A DNA stretch of 64,000 bases from Streptomyces harbinensis (GTDB lineage Bacteria; Actinomycetota; Actinomycetes; Streptomycetales; Streptomycetaceae), in the NCBI RefSeq assembly GCF_900116145.1, contig NZ_FPAB01000013.1:1-64000 (forward strand). Direction: 5' to 3'. The notes below the pieces were generated by a model, which was not told the DNA's origin, ran no database searches, and saw nothing but the letters and a program-made list of their open reading frames with translations. Below, piece after piece: positions 40,796-51,974 of the stretch. Position numbers and translations under genes: made by a program. Positions within the stretch are counted from its first letter, which is position 1, and each line of letters begins with the position of its first letter.

Positions 40796-42397
40796 ATGAA
40801 ACGCACGGTATGGCGGATATGGGCGATTGTCGCCGTCGTGGGGCTGATAGCCACCGCCACGGCACTTGTGCTCACCCAGCAGTCCGGCGGCGGCACCGCC
40901 GCGGACGCTCCGGACCCCACCCAGACCTCAGCGGCATCCGACCCCCTCCCCGACCCCGTACGGGCCGACGGCCCCAGCGGGGACCTGCAGACCGTCCCCC
41001 AGGTGACCACCTGGGAGCCCGCCGAAGGACCCGGCTGGGCGCCGTCCGAGACCACCCGGGTGGTCGCCGCGGACGGCTCCGAGGCCGCCGGGCCGGCCGA
41101 TCAGCTGGCCGGCGAGCTGTCCGTGGACCGCGCCGCCGACGGCGCCCGCGCCTCGGACGTCCTCCTCCTGATTGACCCGAATGCCGGAACCGGCCCCGAG
41201 GGATATTCCCTCACCACCCGTGACCACCAGGTCACCATCACGGCCGAGACCGGCGCCGGCGCCTTCTACGGCACCCGCACCCTCCTCCAATCGGTGAACG
41301 CCGACGGCGGCCTCCCCGAGGGCAGCGTCCAGGACGCCCCCGACCGCGAACAGCGCGGCCTGATGCTCGACACCGCCCGGAAGTTCTACTCGGCCGAGTG
41401 GATCGAGGACCGGCTGCACGAGCTGGCCGACCTCAAACTTAACGAGTTCCACCTGCACTTCAGCGACGACCAGGGCTTCCGCATCGAGAGCGAGAGCCAC
41501 CCCGAGATCGTCTCCGAGGAACACCTCACCAAGGACGAGGTCACCGCGATCGTCGAGCTGGCCGAGTCCCTGCACATCACCGTCATCCCCGAGATCGACT
41601 CGCCGGGACACCTCGGCGCGGTGCTCGACGCCCACCCCGACCTCCAGCTCACGAAGACGGACGGCTCCGTCGCCCGCGGCGCCATCGACCTCGCCAACCC
41701 CGACGCCGCCGCCCTCATCGACGACCTGCTGCGCGAGTACGCCCCGCTCTTCCCCGGCGAGTACTTCCACATCGGCGGCGACGAGTACCCGGCGCTGTAC
41801 GCCTCCGACCCCGAGGCCAGCTACCCCGGCCTGGCCCGCGCGGCCCAGGAACAGTACGGGGACGGGGCCACCGTCCGCGATCTGGCCACCGGCTGGATCA
41901 ACGACCGCGCCGACACGGTCCGCGAGCTGGGCAAGACCCCGCAGGTGTGGAACGACGGCATGCACGCCGGCGGCAAGGTCCAGCCGGACCAGGACCGCCA
42001 GGTCACCTACTGGACGGGCCGCGAGATCGGCGCCCGCGAGCCGCAGGAGTACCTGGACGCGGGCTTCCCGCTCGTCAACCTGAACTCGCAGTACCTGTAC
42101 TACGTGCTCGGCGAGCCCAACGAGTTCACCTATCCCACCGGTGAGGCCATCTACAACGAGTGGACCCCCGACGTGGTGCGCGGCTCCACCGCGCTCCCCG
42201 AGGGCGAGGGCGGCCCGGAGAACGTGCTCGGCGCGCGCTTCGCGATCTGGTGCGACCTCGCCGACGCCCAGACCCCCGAACAGGTGGCCGAGGGCATCCG
42301 GCTCCCGGTCGCCGCCATGGCGCAGAAGACCTGGCACGCGGGGGAGCCCAGCGGCAGCTGGCAGGAGTTCACCCAGCGGGTGAACGACGTCGGCTGA
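40796..42397 (+). CDS. Beta-N-acetylhexosaminidase, GH20
   Basis: A 533-residue exported glycosidase that removes terminal GlcNAc or GalNAc. An N-terminal membrane/signal segment (IWAIVAVVGLIATATALVL) is followed by a Thr/Pro linker, the GH20b domain, and the catalytic barrel from about residue 180 (QRGLMLDTARKFY). The catalytic Asp329-Glu330 pair is in HIGGDEYP, with EIDSPGHLGA and a C-terminal Trp in AQKTWHAG. It probably acts on chitin or cell-wall fragments. It is divergent from the sdh operon. Confidence 0.94.
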   Translation: MKRTVWRIWAIVAVVGLIATATALVLTQQSGGGTAADAPDPTQTSAASDPLPDPVRADGPSGDLQTVPQVTTWEPAEGPGWAPSETTRVVAADGSEAAGPADQLAGELSVDRAADGARASDVLLLIDPNAGTGPEGYSLTTRDHQVTITAETGAGAFYGTRTLLQSVNADGGLPEGSVQDAPDREQRGLMLDTARKFYSAEWIEDRLHELADLKLNEFHLHFSDDQGFRIESESHPEIVSEEHLTKDEVTAIVELAESLHITVIPEIDSPGHLGAVLDAHPDLQLTKTDGSVARGAIDLANPDAAALIDDLLREYAPLFPGEYFHIGGDEYPALYASDPEASYPGLARAAQEQYGDGATVRDLATGWINDRADTVRELGKTPQVWNDGMHAGGKVQPDQDRQVTYWTGREIGAREPQEYLDAGFPLVNLNSQYLYYVLGEPNEFTYPTGEAIYNEWTPDVVRGSTALPEGEGGPENVLGARFAIWCDLADAQTPEQVAEGIRLPVAAMAQKTWHAGEPSGSWQEFTQRVNDVG

Positions 42398-42721
42398 GGG
42401 TGGGCTAGTCTCGGTCACCGAGAAGTGGATCATGGTCGGCGCGCCGGACAGCCCACCCGGTGCGCCGATCGGCAGCCAGGGCCGCCACCCCCCACAGGAG
42501 AGGCCCCGGCTGCCGCGGCGGACCCACGCCTGGCGGGGCCCGGGTCCGCACCTCGTACAGCGTTGGGCGGCCGGTTTCTGTTACCGAGCGGATACGTACA
42601 GATGCGGCATGGACGCGGCAGCGCGGGCCGCGTAGCGTTCAGTATCCACAGCGCACAGTTACCAGCTCTGGAAACGGAACGGCGAAGAGTGCGGCGTGGA
42701 AGGCCGCTAAGGGGGGCCGGA
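42398..42721. other. 324-base gap upstream of an ECF sigma gene
   Basis: No gene with a ribosome site is visible. A short stretch near 42570-42670 is AT-richer (GTTACCGAGCGGATACGTACAG and AGTATCCACAG-like sequence split across it) and probably contains the promoter of the sigma factor gene, but no -35/-10 pair is convincing. A nine-codon ATG frame near 42609 is too short to call. Confidence 0.4.
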
Positions 42722-43459
42722 GTGCAGGCGCAGGTTCACTTTCAGGAGCAGGTGCCCGAGCAGGCAGCCGAGCATGCCCGGGAGTCACGGCGCCGTCCCG
42801 ACCGGGCGGCGCTGGCGGACCGCCGGCTCACCGCGGCGCTCCAGGCAGCCCGGGAGGGCGACGAGGGCGCGTTCCGCCAGGTCTTCCACGCGGTGCACCC
42901 CCGGTTACTGGGGTACGTCAGGACGATGGTCACCGGCCCGGACGCCGAGGACGTGACCGCCGAGGCCTGGCTGCACATATCCCGCGACCTGCCGCGCTTC
43001 AGCGGTGACGCCGACCGCTTCCGCGGCTGGACCCACCGCATCGCCCGCAACCGTGCCCTCGACCACCTGCGGGCCCGGGGCCGGCGGCCCCAGGAGTGCT
43101 GCGCGGAGGACGCCGGCCTCACCGAGCTGCCCGCCGGTGTGGACACCGCCGAGGCCGCCATGGAGGCCGTCGCCACCTCCCGCGTCTTCGACCTGGTCGC
43201 CACCCTCCCCCGGGAGCAGGCCGGTGCCGTCGTGCTGCGCGCCATGCTGGGCCTGGACGCCAAGCGGGCCGCCATGGTGCTCGGCTCCCGGCCGGGCGCC
43301 GTGCGCACCGCCACCCACCGGGGACTGCGGCGGCTCGCCCAGCTGGTCGCCGAACGCCACGACCACGACCCGGCCGGGCCGCCCGCGGCCCAGGTGAGCG
43401 CCTCGGCGCAACCCGCCGTTTCGGGCCCGGTAACGAAATCGGGGCGCGCGGCGCAGTAA
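42722..43459 (+). CDS. ECF-type RNA polymerase sigma factor
   Basis: A 245-residue sigma factor. Region 2 spans about 40-110 (HPRLLGYVRTMVTGPDAEDVTAEAWLHI and FRGWTHRIARNRALDHLRAR), and region 4 about 150-205 (LPREQAGAVVLRAMLGLDAKRAAMVLGSRPGAVRTATHRGLRRL). The N-terminal 35 residues and the C-terminal tail are variable. No anti-sigma gene is adjacent. The GTG at 42722 follows a GGGGGG run. A strong terminator follows. Confidence 0.88.
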   Translation: MQAQVHFQEQVPEQAAEHARESRRRPDRAALADRRLTAALQAAREGDEGAFRQVFHAVHPRLLGYVRTMVTGPDAEDVTAEAWLHISRDLPRFSGDADRFRGWTHRIARNRALDHLRARGRRPQECCAEDAGLTELPAGVDTAEAAMEAVATSRVFDLVATLPREQAGAVVLRAMLGLDAKRAAMVLGSRPGAVRTATHRGLRRLAQLVAERHDHDPAGPPAAQVSASAQPAVSGPVTKSGRAAQ

Positions 43460-43529
43460 GAGACAGGCCGACTGGTCATCGGCCCCGGGTCGACCCGAGG
43501 TCCCCCCCGTACCTCTGGGTAGGCCCATC

Positions 43530-43568
43530 GCGCGGACGGGGCAGCTTTCCCCCTAGCCCCGTCCGCGC
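43530..43568 (+). terminator. Hairpin terminator after the sigma factor gene
   Basis: Perfect 13-bp arms (43530-43542 and 43556-43568) with a 13-base loop, 70 bases after the sigma factor stop and 85 bases before the mutase start. No U tract is present. Confidence 0.7.
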
Positions 43569-43653
43569 ACTTCTCCGCCCTCCCCCTCACTCACCCCTCA
43601 CTTCCGCCTGCGCTCCTTCCCCGCGCCCGGTCCCGCTCGCTACAGTCCGTCGC

Positions 43654-45237
<1,584 letters not shown>

Positions 45238-45445
45238 CCCTGCCGCCGGTGTGACAGCTGGTGCGGGAGGTACGGAAGTTGAGGACGGGCGGGCGGCTCG
45301 GCCGCGCCGCGCGGAAGGACGGCGTGCCGGTGGATAGGATCCGTGCCCTGAGATCCCCTCACGAAAGGTGACTTGACGGCTACCGTGCGCACCGTCGCGC
45401 GCGGGCGCCGTGGCTCCACCGCCCGCACGACCGTGAAGGCTTCCG

Positions 45446-46954
45446 ATGGCACGTCCTCCGTCCACTCCGGCACTGTGGCCCGTGGCCATGGTCGTCCTGC
45501 CGTGCGCGGTCGCCGCCACGGCCACCGGACTTCTCCCGGCCGGACACCCGTGGGCGCCGGTGGCCGGCGGAGCGGGCGCCGTTCTCGCCCTCGGCCTGCT
45601 GGTGCCGCTGTGGCGCGCCTACCGGGCCACCACCGGCGAACTGGTGCGGGCGCGGGCCGAGGTGGCCCGGCGCAAGTCCGAACTCGCCCGCCGCGACAGG
45701 CAGTGGCGCGGCTACACCGGGCGGCAGTCCGCACTGCTGCGCGAGGAGTGCGCCCATCTGCTGGCGGACCGGCTGCCCACCGTCTTCGCCGGCGGCGAGG
45801 TGCCGCCCGCCAAGTACCGCGGCCAGCTGCCGCCCGCCGTGGTCAGCGGATTCGACCGGCTGATCGAGGACATCGCCGAACGGCTCGCCGACCGCGACAC
45901 CGCGCAGCGGATGGCCGTGGTGGCGCTGGCCGGCCGGGTGCAGACCTCCGCGCACCGCATCCAGTGCGCCGTCACCGCACTCGCCGAACGGCACGGCCAC
46001 GACCCCGACGTCCTGGAGACGGCGATGGGCGTCGACCACGCCGCCACCCAGCAGGCCCGGCACGCCCAGAGCCTGAAGGTCCTCGGCGGCGAATGGCCGG
46101 GCCGGGCCGGCGACGAGCCGCTGGCCCTGGTGGACGTGGTACGCGCCGCCTCCGGCCGGATCGTCGCCTACCGGCGGGTGCAGGTCGCCGGGGAACAGGA
46201 GGTGGGCGCCGCGGCCCGGATCACCGAACCGCTGATCCACCTGGTCGCCGAACTCCTCGCCAATGCCACCGAGTGCTCCCCGCCCGGCACCGTCGTCCCG
46301 GTGACGGTCCGCACCGTGCAGCGCGGCGCCGTCATCGAGATCGACGACGGCGGGTCGGGCATGGACGACAACCGCATGGGCCGGGCCCGGCAGGTGGTCT
46401 CCGGACGGCGGCCGGTGGCGCTGGCGGACCTGGGGGAGGTGCCGCGCACCGGGTTCGCGGTGGTGGGACGGTTCGCCGCCCGGTACGGCTTCCAGGTCGA
46501 TCTGTCGCACTCGCCCTACGGCGGGGTGCGGGCCGTCGTCCTCGTCGGACGCGACGACCTGGTGACGGTGGCGCCGCTGGGCCCCGCACCGGCGCCGTCC
46601 CGCTCCCCGGCCCCCGTCCCGCCCCCCGCGCCGGCCCGGCGGGAACTCGCCCCGCCGCCGGGCCCCCCGGCCGTCCCCGGGCCGCCCCGTCCCCGGACGG
46701 AACGTTCCGGCGGACCCCGGCATGCCCGCACCGCCGACCCCGGACCCGACCCCGTACCGCCGCCGCTGCGCCCCTCCGGCCTGCCGCAACGCGCCTCCCG
46801 CCGCGGCGAGCCACCCCCCGCACCGCCCCGGAGCACCGGCGAGCCACCCCCCGCGGCCGCCCACCCGCAGCCCACCCCGGAGGAGGCCGGGGAGTGGATG
46901 GCGGACTACTTCGCCGGTGCCGGACCCGACGCCCCCGAACCCCCGAAAGGCTGA
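45446..46954 (+). CDS. cvnA: Conservon histidine-kinase-like ATPase CvnA
   Basis: The 502-residue first gene of a conservon. It has two N-terminal membrane segments (residues 10-55), a helical region with charged repeats (ELVRARAEVARRKSELARRDRQW), and an HATPase_c domain with LIHLVAELLANATECSPPG (N box) and IEIDDGGSGMDD (G1). The C-terminal 120 residues are Pro-rich. The extracytoplasmic sensor part is almost absent compared with larger CvnA proteins, so it is a short form. The ATG follows AAGG. It starts a coupled four-gene cluster. Confidence 0.88.
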   Translation: MARPPSTPALWPVAMVVLPCAVAATATGLLPAGHPWAPVAGGAGAVLALGLLVPLWRAYRATTGELVRARAEVARRKSELARRDRQWRGYTGRQSALLREECAHLLADRLPTVFAGGEVPPAKYRGQLPPAVVSGFDRLIEDIAERLADRDTAQRMAVVALAGRVQTSAHRIQCAVTALAERHGHDPDVLETAMGVDHAATQQARHAQSLKVLGGEWPGRAGDEPLALVDVVRAASGRIVAYRRVQVAGEQEVGAAARITEPLIHLVAELLANATECSPPGTVVPVTVRTVQRGAVIEIDDGGSGMDDNRMGRARQVVSGRRPVALADLGEVPRTGFAVVGRFAARYGFQVDLSHSPYGGVRAVVLVGRDDLVTVAPLGPAPAPSRSPAPVPPPAPARRELAPPPGPPAVPGPPRPRTERSGGPRHARTADPGPDPVPPPLRPSGLPQRASRRGEPPPAPPRSTGEPPPAAAHPQPTPEEAGEWMADYFAGAGPDAPEPPKG

Positions 46955-46960
46955 CCGCGC

Positions 46961-47365
46961 ATGAAGTACGTCGAAAGCCCGGAAGAACAGGGCTGGATGA
47001 TCTCCGAGGTGGCCGCCGTCCCCGGTGTGCGGCATGTGATCGTCTTCAGCTCGGACGGTCTGCTGCTCGCCAGCTCGGGCGACATCGACCGCGACAGCGC
47101 CGACCGGCTCGCCGCCAACTGCGCGGGGCTGCACTCCCTCGGCCGCAGCCTCGGCCGCGAGTTCGGCGCCGAGGAGGGCACCGTCCACCAGCAGATGGTC
47201 GGCTACGACGGCGGCTACCTCTTCCTGCGCAGCGCCCACGGCGCCCATCTCGCCGCCGTCACCGGACCCGCCGTCGACCCGCGCCAGGTGGCCCGGCAGA
47301 TGCGGTCCCAGATCATCAGCATCGGCGCCGCCCGGCTCAGCAGCCCGGCCCGGCTGAACGCCTGA
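46961..47365 (+). CDS. cvnB: Roadblock/LC7 protein CvnB
   Basis: A 134-residue roadblock/LC7 fold protein: VPGVRHVIVFSSDGLLLASS, LAANCAGLHSLGRSLG and QMRSQIISIGAARL. In conservons it forms a membrane-associated complex with CvnA, C and D. It starts six bases after cvnA ends and stops six bases before cvnC starts. Confidence 0.93.
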   Translation: MKYVESPEEQGWMISEVAAVPGVRHVIVFSSDGLLLASSGDIDRDSADRLAANCAGLHSLGRSLGREFGAEEGTVHQQMVGYDGGYLFLRSAHGAHLAAVTGPAVDPRQVARQMRSQIISIGAARLSSPARLNA

Positions 47366-47371
47366 TCGCCC

Positions 47372-47734
47372 ATGACCGGCAACGGCGGGTACCGTGACAG
47401 CGCACTGCGGCCCTATGTGATCACCGGGGGGAAGTTCCGGCCGAGCCGCGCCGCACTGGGGGTGGAGACGCTGCTGCTGCGCGCGGAGACGGCCGGACCG
47501 CTGCCGGTGACGGCCACCCGGGAGAGCCGGGCCCTGGTGCGGATGTGCGAGCGGCTGCTGTCCCTCGCGGAGGCCGCCGCCCATCTCAAGCTGCCCCTCA
47601 GCCTGGTGAAGGTGCTGGCCTCCGAACTCGTGGACGCGGGTTACCTCGTGGCGCGCTCGGGCATCCCGCAGGCAGCACGCCCCGACATGGAATTGCTCCA
47701 GGAGGTACTCGATGGACTCCGCAGACTCCGCTGA
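47372..47734 (+). CDS. cvnC: DUF742 protein CvnC
   Basis: A 120-residue DUF742 protein with the typical LRPYVITGGKFRPSR segment, a winged-helix-like second half (LSLAEAAAHLKLPLSLVKVLASELVDAGYLV) and a C terminus ending LDGLRRLR. It overlaps cvnD by 23 bases, which implies translational coupling. Confidence 0.93.
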   Translation: MTGNGGYRDSALRPYVITGGKFRPSRAALGVETLLLRAETAGPLPVTATRESRALVRMCERLLSLAEAAAHLKLPLSLVKVLASELVDAGYLVARSGIPQAARPDMELLQEVLDGLRRLR

Positions 47735-48395
47735 CCGGTACGTACCGGACTCGGTGCGCCAGGCGGTGAAGGTGCTGATCGTGGGAGCCTTCGGGGTCGG
47801 CAAGACCACACTGGTCGGCTCGGTCAGCGAGATCGAGCCGCTGCGTACCGAGGAGACCGTCACCGGGGCCGCCGTCGGCGTCGACGCGCTGGCCGGCGTC
47901 GAGGACAAGCGGACCACCACCGTCGCCATGGACTTCGGCCGGCTCACTCTCAACGACCGCCTGGTGATGTACCTCTTCGGCGCCCCCGGTCAGCGCCGCT
48001 ACTGGGGCATGTGGGACGGGCTGGCCGAGGGCGCCCTCGGCGTCCTGGCCGTGGTGGACACCCGGCGGCTCGCGGAGAGCTTCGAGGTGCTGGCCGAGCT
48101 GGAACTGCGCGGGCTGCCGTTCGTGGTGGCCGTCAACCGGTTCCCGGACAGCGAGGACCACCCGGTCGCCGAACTGCGCGGCGCGCTGGACCTGACCGGC
48201 GACACCCCGGTGGTCACCTTCGACGCCCGCGACCGCGCCTCCTCCATCGACGCGCTGATCACCCTCGTGCAGTCCATATCCGGCGGCGCCACCGGCCCGG
48301 CGGGCACCGAGGGGACGGATCACCCGGACGAGGCAGCGCGCGGCCCGGTGGCGTACGCGCCCCGCCAAGGTGAACGCCTGCCGGCCGAGAGGTGA
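47712..48395 (+). CDS. cvnD: Conservon GTPase CvnD
   Basis: A 227-residue small GTPase. The P-loop is GAFGVGKT (residues 25-32), switch II is FGAPGQRRYW, and the base-recognition motif reads VNRFPD instead of NKxD (Asn then Arg), a common CvnD variant. It ends the conservon, which as a set resembles a membrane G-protein system controlling development and antibiotic synthesis in streptomycetes. The ATG follows AGGAGG. Confidence 0.93.
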   Translation: MDSADSADRYVPDSVRQAVKVLIVGAFGVGKTTLVGSVSEIEPLRTEETVTGAAVGVDALAGVEDKRTTTVAMDFGRLTLNDRLVMYLFGAPGQRRYWGMWDGLAEGALGVLAVVDTRRLAESFEVLAELELRGLPFVVAVNRFPDSEDHPVAELRGALDLTGDTPVVTFDARDRASSIDALITLVQSISGGATGPAGTEGTDHPDEAARGPVAYAPRQGERLPAER

Positions 48396-48501
48396 ACTCC
48401 ACCTGACCCGTAACCCAGTTGGCCGTGCGGTGCCGATCCGTTCACCCTCTGTTGGTCATCAGTTGTCCCCCTCCTAGAGCGCGCTGCCTAGGTTCCCTGA
48501 T

Positions 48502-49770
48502 GTGCCAGATGCTTCCCCCCACGACCCGCCCCGCGTCGCCGTCCTCGCGGACTCCGACACCCGGTGGAAATGGGGTGCTCACACCGCCCGCCGGCTGGTC
48601 CCCGGCGCGGCCCCCCAGGGCTACCTGCTGCGCGGCCGGGCCACCCCCACCGCCCGGCAGCTCGCCGAGACCGGAACCGGCGCGGACCAGGTCCGCGAGA
48701 TCACCGCCGCCGGCTTCCTGACCGAACTGGGCCGCGGCACCCACCAGGTGCTCGTCCTCGCCTGTGTCGGCGGCACCGTGCAGGCCCTGCTGCACGCCCT
48801 CGCCGATGTGTGGAAGGGCAACGACCGGCGGCCCGTGGTGGTCACCGGCTACGTCGGCGTGGTTTACGAGAAGCTCACCGACGGGCTGCTGCTGCGGCAC
48901 GGCGCCGATGTGGTGCTCGCCAACAGCCCCTACGACCTGCGCCGGTTCCGCGCCGTGTACGAGGGGGTACGGGCGGACGCCTCCGCCGTCACCGAGTGCG
49001 CGCTGCCGTTCCTCGGCGGCGAGCGCTACCGGCCGCCGGCCCCCGGCACCCGCCCCCACCGGGTGGTGTTCGCCGTACAGCCCTCCGTCCCCGGCAGCCG
49101 CGCCGACCGCTCCTACCTGCTGGAGCGGGCCATGGCCCACGCCCGCCGGCACCCGGACCGCGAGGTGATCGTCAAGCTGCGCAGCCGGCCGGGCGAACAG
49201 ACCACGCACGTCGAGGAGCTGCCCTACCAGCGGCTGGCCGAACGCGCGGGGGACCGGCGGCCCGCCAACTTCTCCCTGGCCTACGGCAACATGGGCGAGG
49301 TCCTGGACACCACCGACCTGCTGGTGACCGTCTCCTCGACCGCCGCCCTGGAGTCCCTGCACCGCGGCATCCCCACCGCCGTCCTCACCGATCTCGGCAT
49401 CCGCGAGCCGCTGGGCAACCACTACTTCACCGGCTCCGGCTGCTTCGCCTCCTGGGACGAACTCGACGCCGGCCACCGGCCCGAGCCCGATCCCGCGTGG
49501 CTGGCCGACCAGGGCCTGGCCGCCGACCCGGAAGCGGCCTGGGGACCGGCCCGCGACCGGCTCGCCGCCCTGCTGGACGCGCCGCGCCCCGCCCTGACCC
49601 CGTACTACACCCGGCGCACCGCCCCCGGCTATCTGCCCGGCATCCTCGCCCGGCACGACACGGCGGCGCCCGCCGGCTCCCACCGGCTGCTGCGGCAGGC
49701 CGCCCGCGCCACCTACCGCACCGCGGCCCAGCGGATCGCCCCGATCATCCGGCGCTGGGGGCAGCTGTGA
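48502..49770 (+). CDS. DUF6716-type putative glycosyltransferase
   Basis: A 422-residue GT-B-like protein. The first strand is VAVLADSDTRWKWGA, then VVTGYVGVVYEKLTDGLLLRHGADVVLANS and VSSTAALESLHRGIPTAVL near the nucleotide site. The DUF6716 group occurs in surface-polymer clusters of streptomycetes. It heads the nonulosonate cluster; its GTG start lies 106 bases after cvnD. Its stop codon is overlapped by a possible GTG start of the next gene. Confidence 0.8.
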   Translation: MPDASPHDPPRVAVLADSDTRWKWGAHTARRLVPGAAPQGYLLRGRATPTARQLAETGTGADQVREITAAGFLTELGRGTHQVLVLACVGGTVQALLHALADVWKGNDRRPVVVTGYVGVVYEKLTDGLLLRHGADVVLANSPYDLRRFRAVYEGVRADASAVTECALPFLGGERYRPPAPGTRPHRVVFAVQPSVPGSRADRSYLLERAMAHARRHPDREVIVKLRSRPGEQTTHVEELPYQRLAERAGDRRPANFSLAYGNMGEVLDTTDLLVTVSSTAALESLHRGIPTAVLTDLGIREPLGNHYFTGSGCFASWDELDAGHRPEPDPAWLADQGLAADPEAAWGPARDRLAALLDAPRPALTPYYTRRTAPGYLPGILARHDTAAPAGSHRLLRQAARATYRTAAQRIAPIIRRWGQL

Positions 49771-49841
49771 CCCGGCCCGGCACCGACCACCCCGCCCCGC
49801 TCACCGACCCGTCAGGTCCGACCGACAGCGAGAGCCACCCC

Positions 49842-51017
49842 ATGCCCAACGTCCTGGCCGTCATACCCGCGCGCGGAGGCTCGAAGGGGGTCCCCGGCAA
49901 GAACCTGGCGCCCATCGCCGACGCCCCGCTGGTGGTCCGCGCCGTCCGCGCCGCCCGCGCAGCCCGGCTGGTCGGACAGGTCGTGGTCTCCACCGACGAC
50001 CCCGGCATCGCCGCCGTCGCCCGCGCCGCCGGCGCCGGCGTGGTCGAGCGCCCCGCGCGGATCTCCGGCGACACCGCCACCAGCGAGGCCGCCGTCCTGC
50101 ACGCCATGGACACCGTCGAACAGCGCGAGGGCACCGCCCTGGACGTGGTGCTGCTGGTCCAGTGCACCAGCCCGTTCGTCACCGCCGACGACCTGGACGG
50201 CGTGGCGGGCGCCGTACTCGGCGGCGCCGACAGCGCCTTCACCGCCGCCCCCTTCCACGGCTTCGTCTGGCGCGAGGGCGAATCCGGCGGCCACGGCGTC
50301 AACCACGACAAGGCGTACCGCCCGCGCCGCCAGGACCGCCCGCAGGACTGGCTGGAGACCGGCGCCGCCTACGCCATGCGCGCCCCCGGCTTCCGTACCG
50401 AACGCCACCGCTTCTTCGGCCGCACCACCCTGGTGCCCGCCGACCCGGCCCGGGTCCTGGAGATCGACGACCCGCACGACCTGGACCGGGCCCGCGCGCT
50501 GGCCCCGCTGCTGGACGGCACCGCCGGCCGGCTCCCCACCCGCGCCGACATCGACGCGGTGGTCATCGACTTCGACGGCACCCAGACCGATGACCGGGTG
50601 CTGATCGACTCCGAAGGACGGGAACTGGTCGCCGTGCACCGCGGCGACGGCCTCGGCATCGCCGCCCTGCGCCGCGCCGGGCTGCCGCTGCTGATCCTGT
50701 CCACGGAACAGAACCCGGTCGTCGCCGCCCGGGCGCGCAAACTGCGCATCCCGGTCCTGCACGGCATCGACCGCAAGGACCTCGCACTCAAACAGTGGTG
50801 CGAGGAGCACGGCATCAACCCGCAGCGCGTGCTCTACGCCGGCAACGACGTCAATGACCTGCCCTGCTTCGGCCTCGTCGGCTGGCCGGTGGCCGTCGCC
50901 GGCGCCCATGACGTCGTCACCGCCGCCGCCCGCGCCGTCACCACCGCCCCGGGCGGATACGGCGCGATCCGCGAGATCGCCTCGTGGATCCTCGGAAAGG
51001 AACTCAGCACCTCATGA
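49842..51017 (+). CDS. Nonulosonate cytidylyltransferase fused to a KdsC-like HAD domain
   Basis: The 391-residue protein begins with a CMP-sialate synthetase-like domain (VIPARGGSKGVPGKNL, residues 5-20; VVVSTDD; LVQCTSPF) and continues, from about 235, with a HAD phosphatase-like domain whose DxD is Asp243-Phe-Asp245 in VIDFDGTQTDD, with Lys in RKDLALK and GNDVNDLP. CMP activation plus a phosphatase would process a 9-phosphate nonulosonate such as Kdn-9-phosphate. An in-frame GTG at 49767 overlapping the previous stop is an alternative start. The start of the next gene overlaps its stop (ATGA). Confidence 0.88.
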   Translation: MPNVLAVIPARGGSKGVPGKNLAPIADAPLVVRAVRAARAARLVGQVVVSTDDPGIAAVARAAGAGVVERPARISGDTATSEAAVLHAMDTVEQREGTALDVVLLVQCTSPFVTADDLDGVAGAVLGGADSAFTAAPFHGFVWREGESGGHGVNHDKAYRPRRQDRPQDWLETGAAYAMRAPGFRTERHRFFGRTTLVPADPARVLEIDDPHDLDRARALAPLLDGTAGRLPTRADIDAVVIDFDGTQTDDRVLIDSEGRELVAVHRGDGLGIAALRRAGLPLLILSTEQNPVVAARARKLRIPVLHGIDRKDLALKQWCEEHGINPQRVLYAGNDVNDLPCFGLVGWPVAVAGAHDVVTAAARAVTTAPGGYGAIREIASWILGKELSTS

Positions 51018-51940
51018 CCACCAGCAACCGCCTCCGTCAGCTCGGCGACCGCGTCGTGGGCCCCGGCCGCCCCGTGTACGTCACCGGTGAGATCGGCATC
51101 AACCACAACGGCGACCTGGACAACGCCTTCGCCCTGATCGACGCCGCCGTCGAAGCCGGCTGCGACGCCGTCAAGTTCCAGAAGCGCACCCCGGAGATCT
51201 GCACCCCGCGCGACCAGTGGGACATCGAACGCGACACCCCCTGGGGCCGGATGACCTACATCGACTACCGGCACCGCGTCGAGTTCGACGAGGACGACTA
51301 CGCCGCCATCGACGCGTACTGCAAGAAGCACAACATCCACTGGTTCGCGTCCCCGTGGGACACCGAGGCCGTCGCCTTCCTGGAGAAGTTCGACGTGCCC
51401 GCCCACAAGGTGGCCTCCGCCTCCCTCACCGACGACGAACTGCTGCGCGCCCTGCGCGCCACCGGCAAGACCGTCATCCTCTCCACCGGCATGTCCACGC
51501 CCGAGCAGATCCGGCACGCCGTCGAGGTCCTGGGCTCGCAGAACATCCTGCTCTGCCACGCCACCAGCACCTACCCGGCCAAGGCCGACGAGCTGAACCT
51601 GCGGGTCATCAACACCCTCCAGGGCGAGTACCCCAACGTCCCGATCGGCTACTCGGGACACGAGACCGGCCTCCAGACCACCCTGGCCGCCGTCGCGCTC
51701 GGCGCCGTCTTCGTCGAGCGGCACATCACCCTGGACCGCGCCATGTGGGGCTCGGACCAGGCCGCCTCCGTCGAACCGCAGGGCCTGGCCCGCATGGTGC
51801 GCGACATCCGCACCATCGAGGAGTCCCTGGGCGACGGCGTCAAGAAGGTGTACGACAGCGAGCTGGCGCCGATGAAGAAGCTGCGGCGCGTCAAGGGCGT
51901 GGTCGCCGAGGCCGGCGAGCGCGAGCCCGCGACCGTCTGA
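51014..51940 (+). CDS. Nonulosonate synthase, NeuB family, without SAF domain
   Basis: A 308-residue barrel enzyme condensing phosphoenolpyruvate with a sugar (ManNAc, mannose-6-phosphate or similar). NeuB marks include VTGEIGINHNGDLDNAF, AVKFQKR, HATSTYPAK, IGYSGHETG and ERHITLDRAMWGSD. Typical NeuB is about 345 residues with a C-terminal antifreeze-like (SAF) domain; here the protein stops after the barrel, which fits the Kdn-9-phosphate/spore-coat-type branch. It is translationally coupled to the cytidylyltransferase gene. Confidence 0.92.
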   Translation: MTTSNRLRQLGDRVVGPGRPVYVTGEIGINHNGDLDNAFALIDAAVEAGCDAVKFQKRTPEICTPRDQWDIERDTPWGRMTYIDYRHRVEFDEDDYAAIDAYCKKHNIHWFASPWDTEAVAFLEKFDVPAHKVASASLTDDELLRALRATGKTVILSTGMSTPEQIRHAVEVLGSQNILLCHATSTYPAKADELNLRVINTLQGEYPNVPIGYSGHETGLQTTLAAVALGAVFVERHITLDRAMWGSDQAASVEPQGLARMVRDIRTIEESLGDGVKKVYDSELAPMKKLRRVKGVVAEAGEREPATV

Positions 51941-51974
51941 CCGGCCGCGACACCTCAACCGAAGGGCGACGAAG

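Noticed and set aside
45380..47953. 857-residue minus-strand frame
   Set aside because: It is antisense to the conservon genes, whose domains are clear; its own sequence is low complexity.
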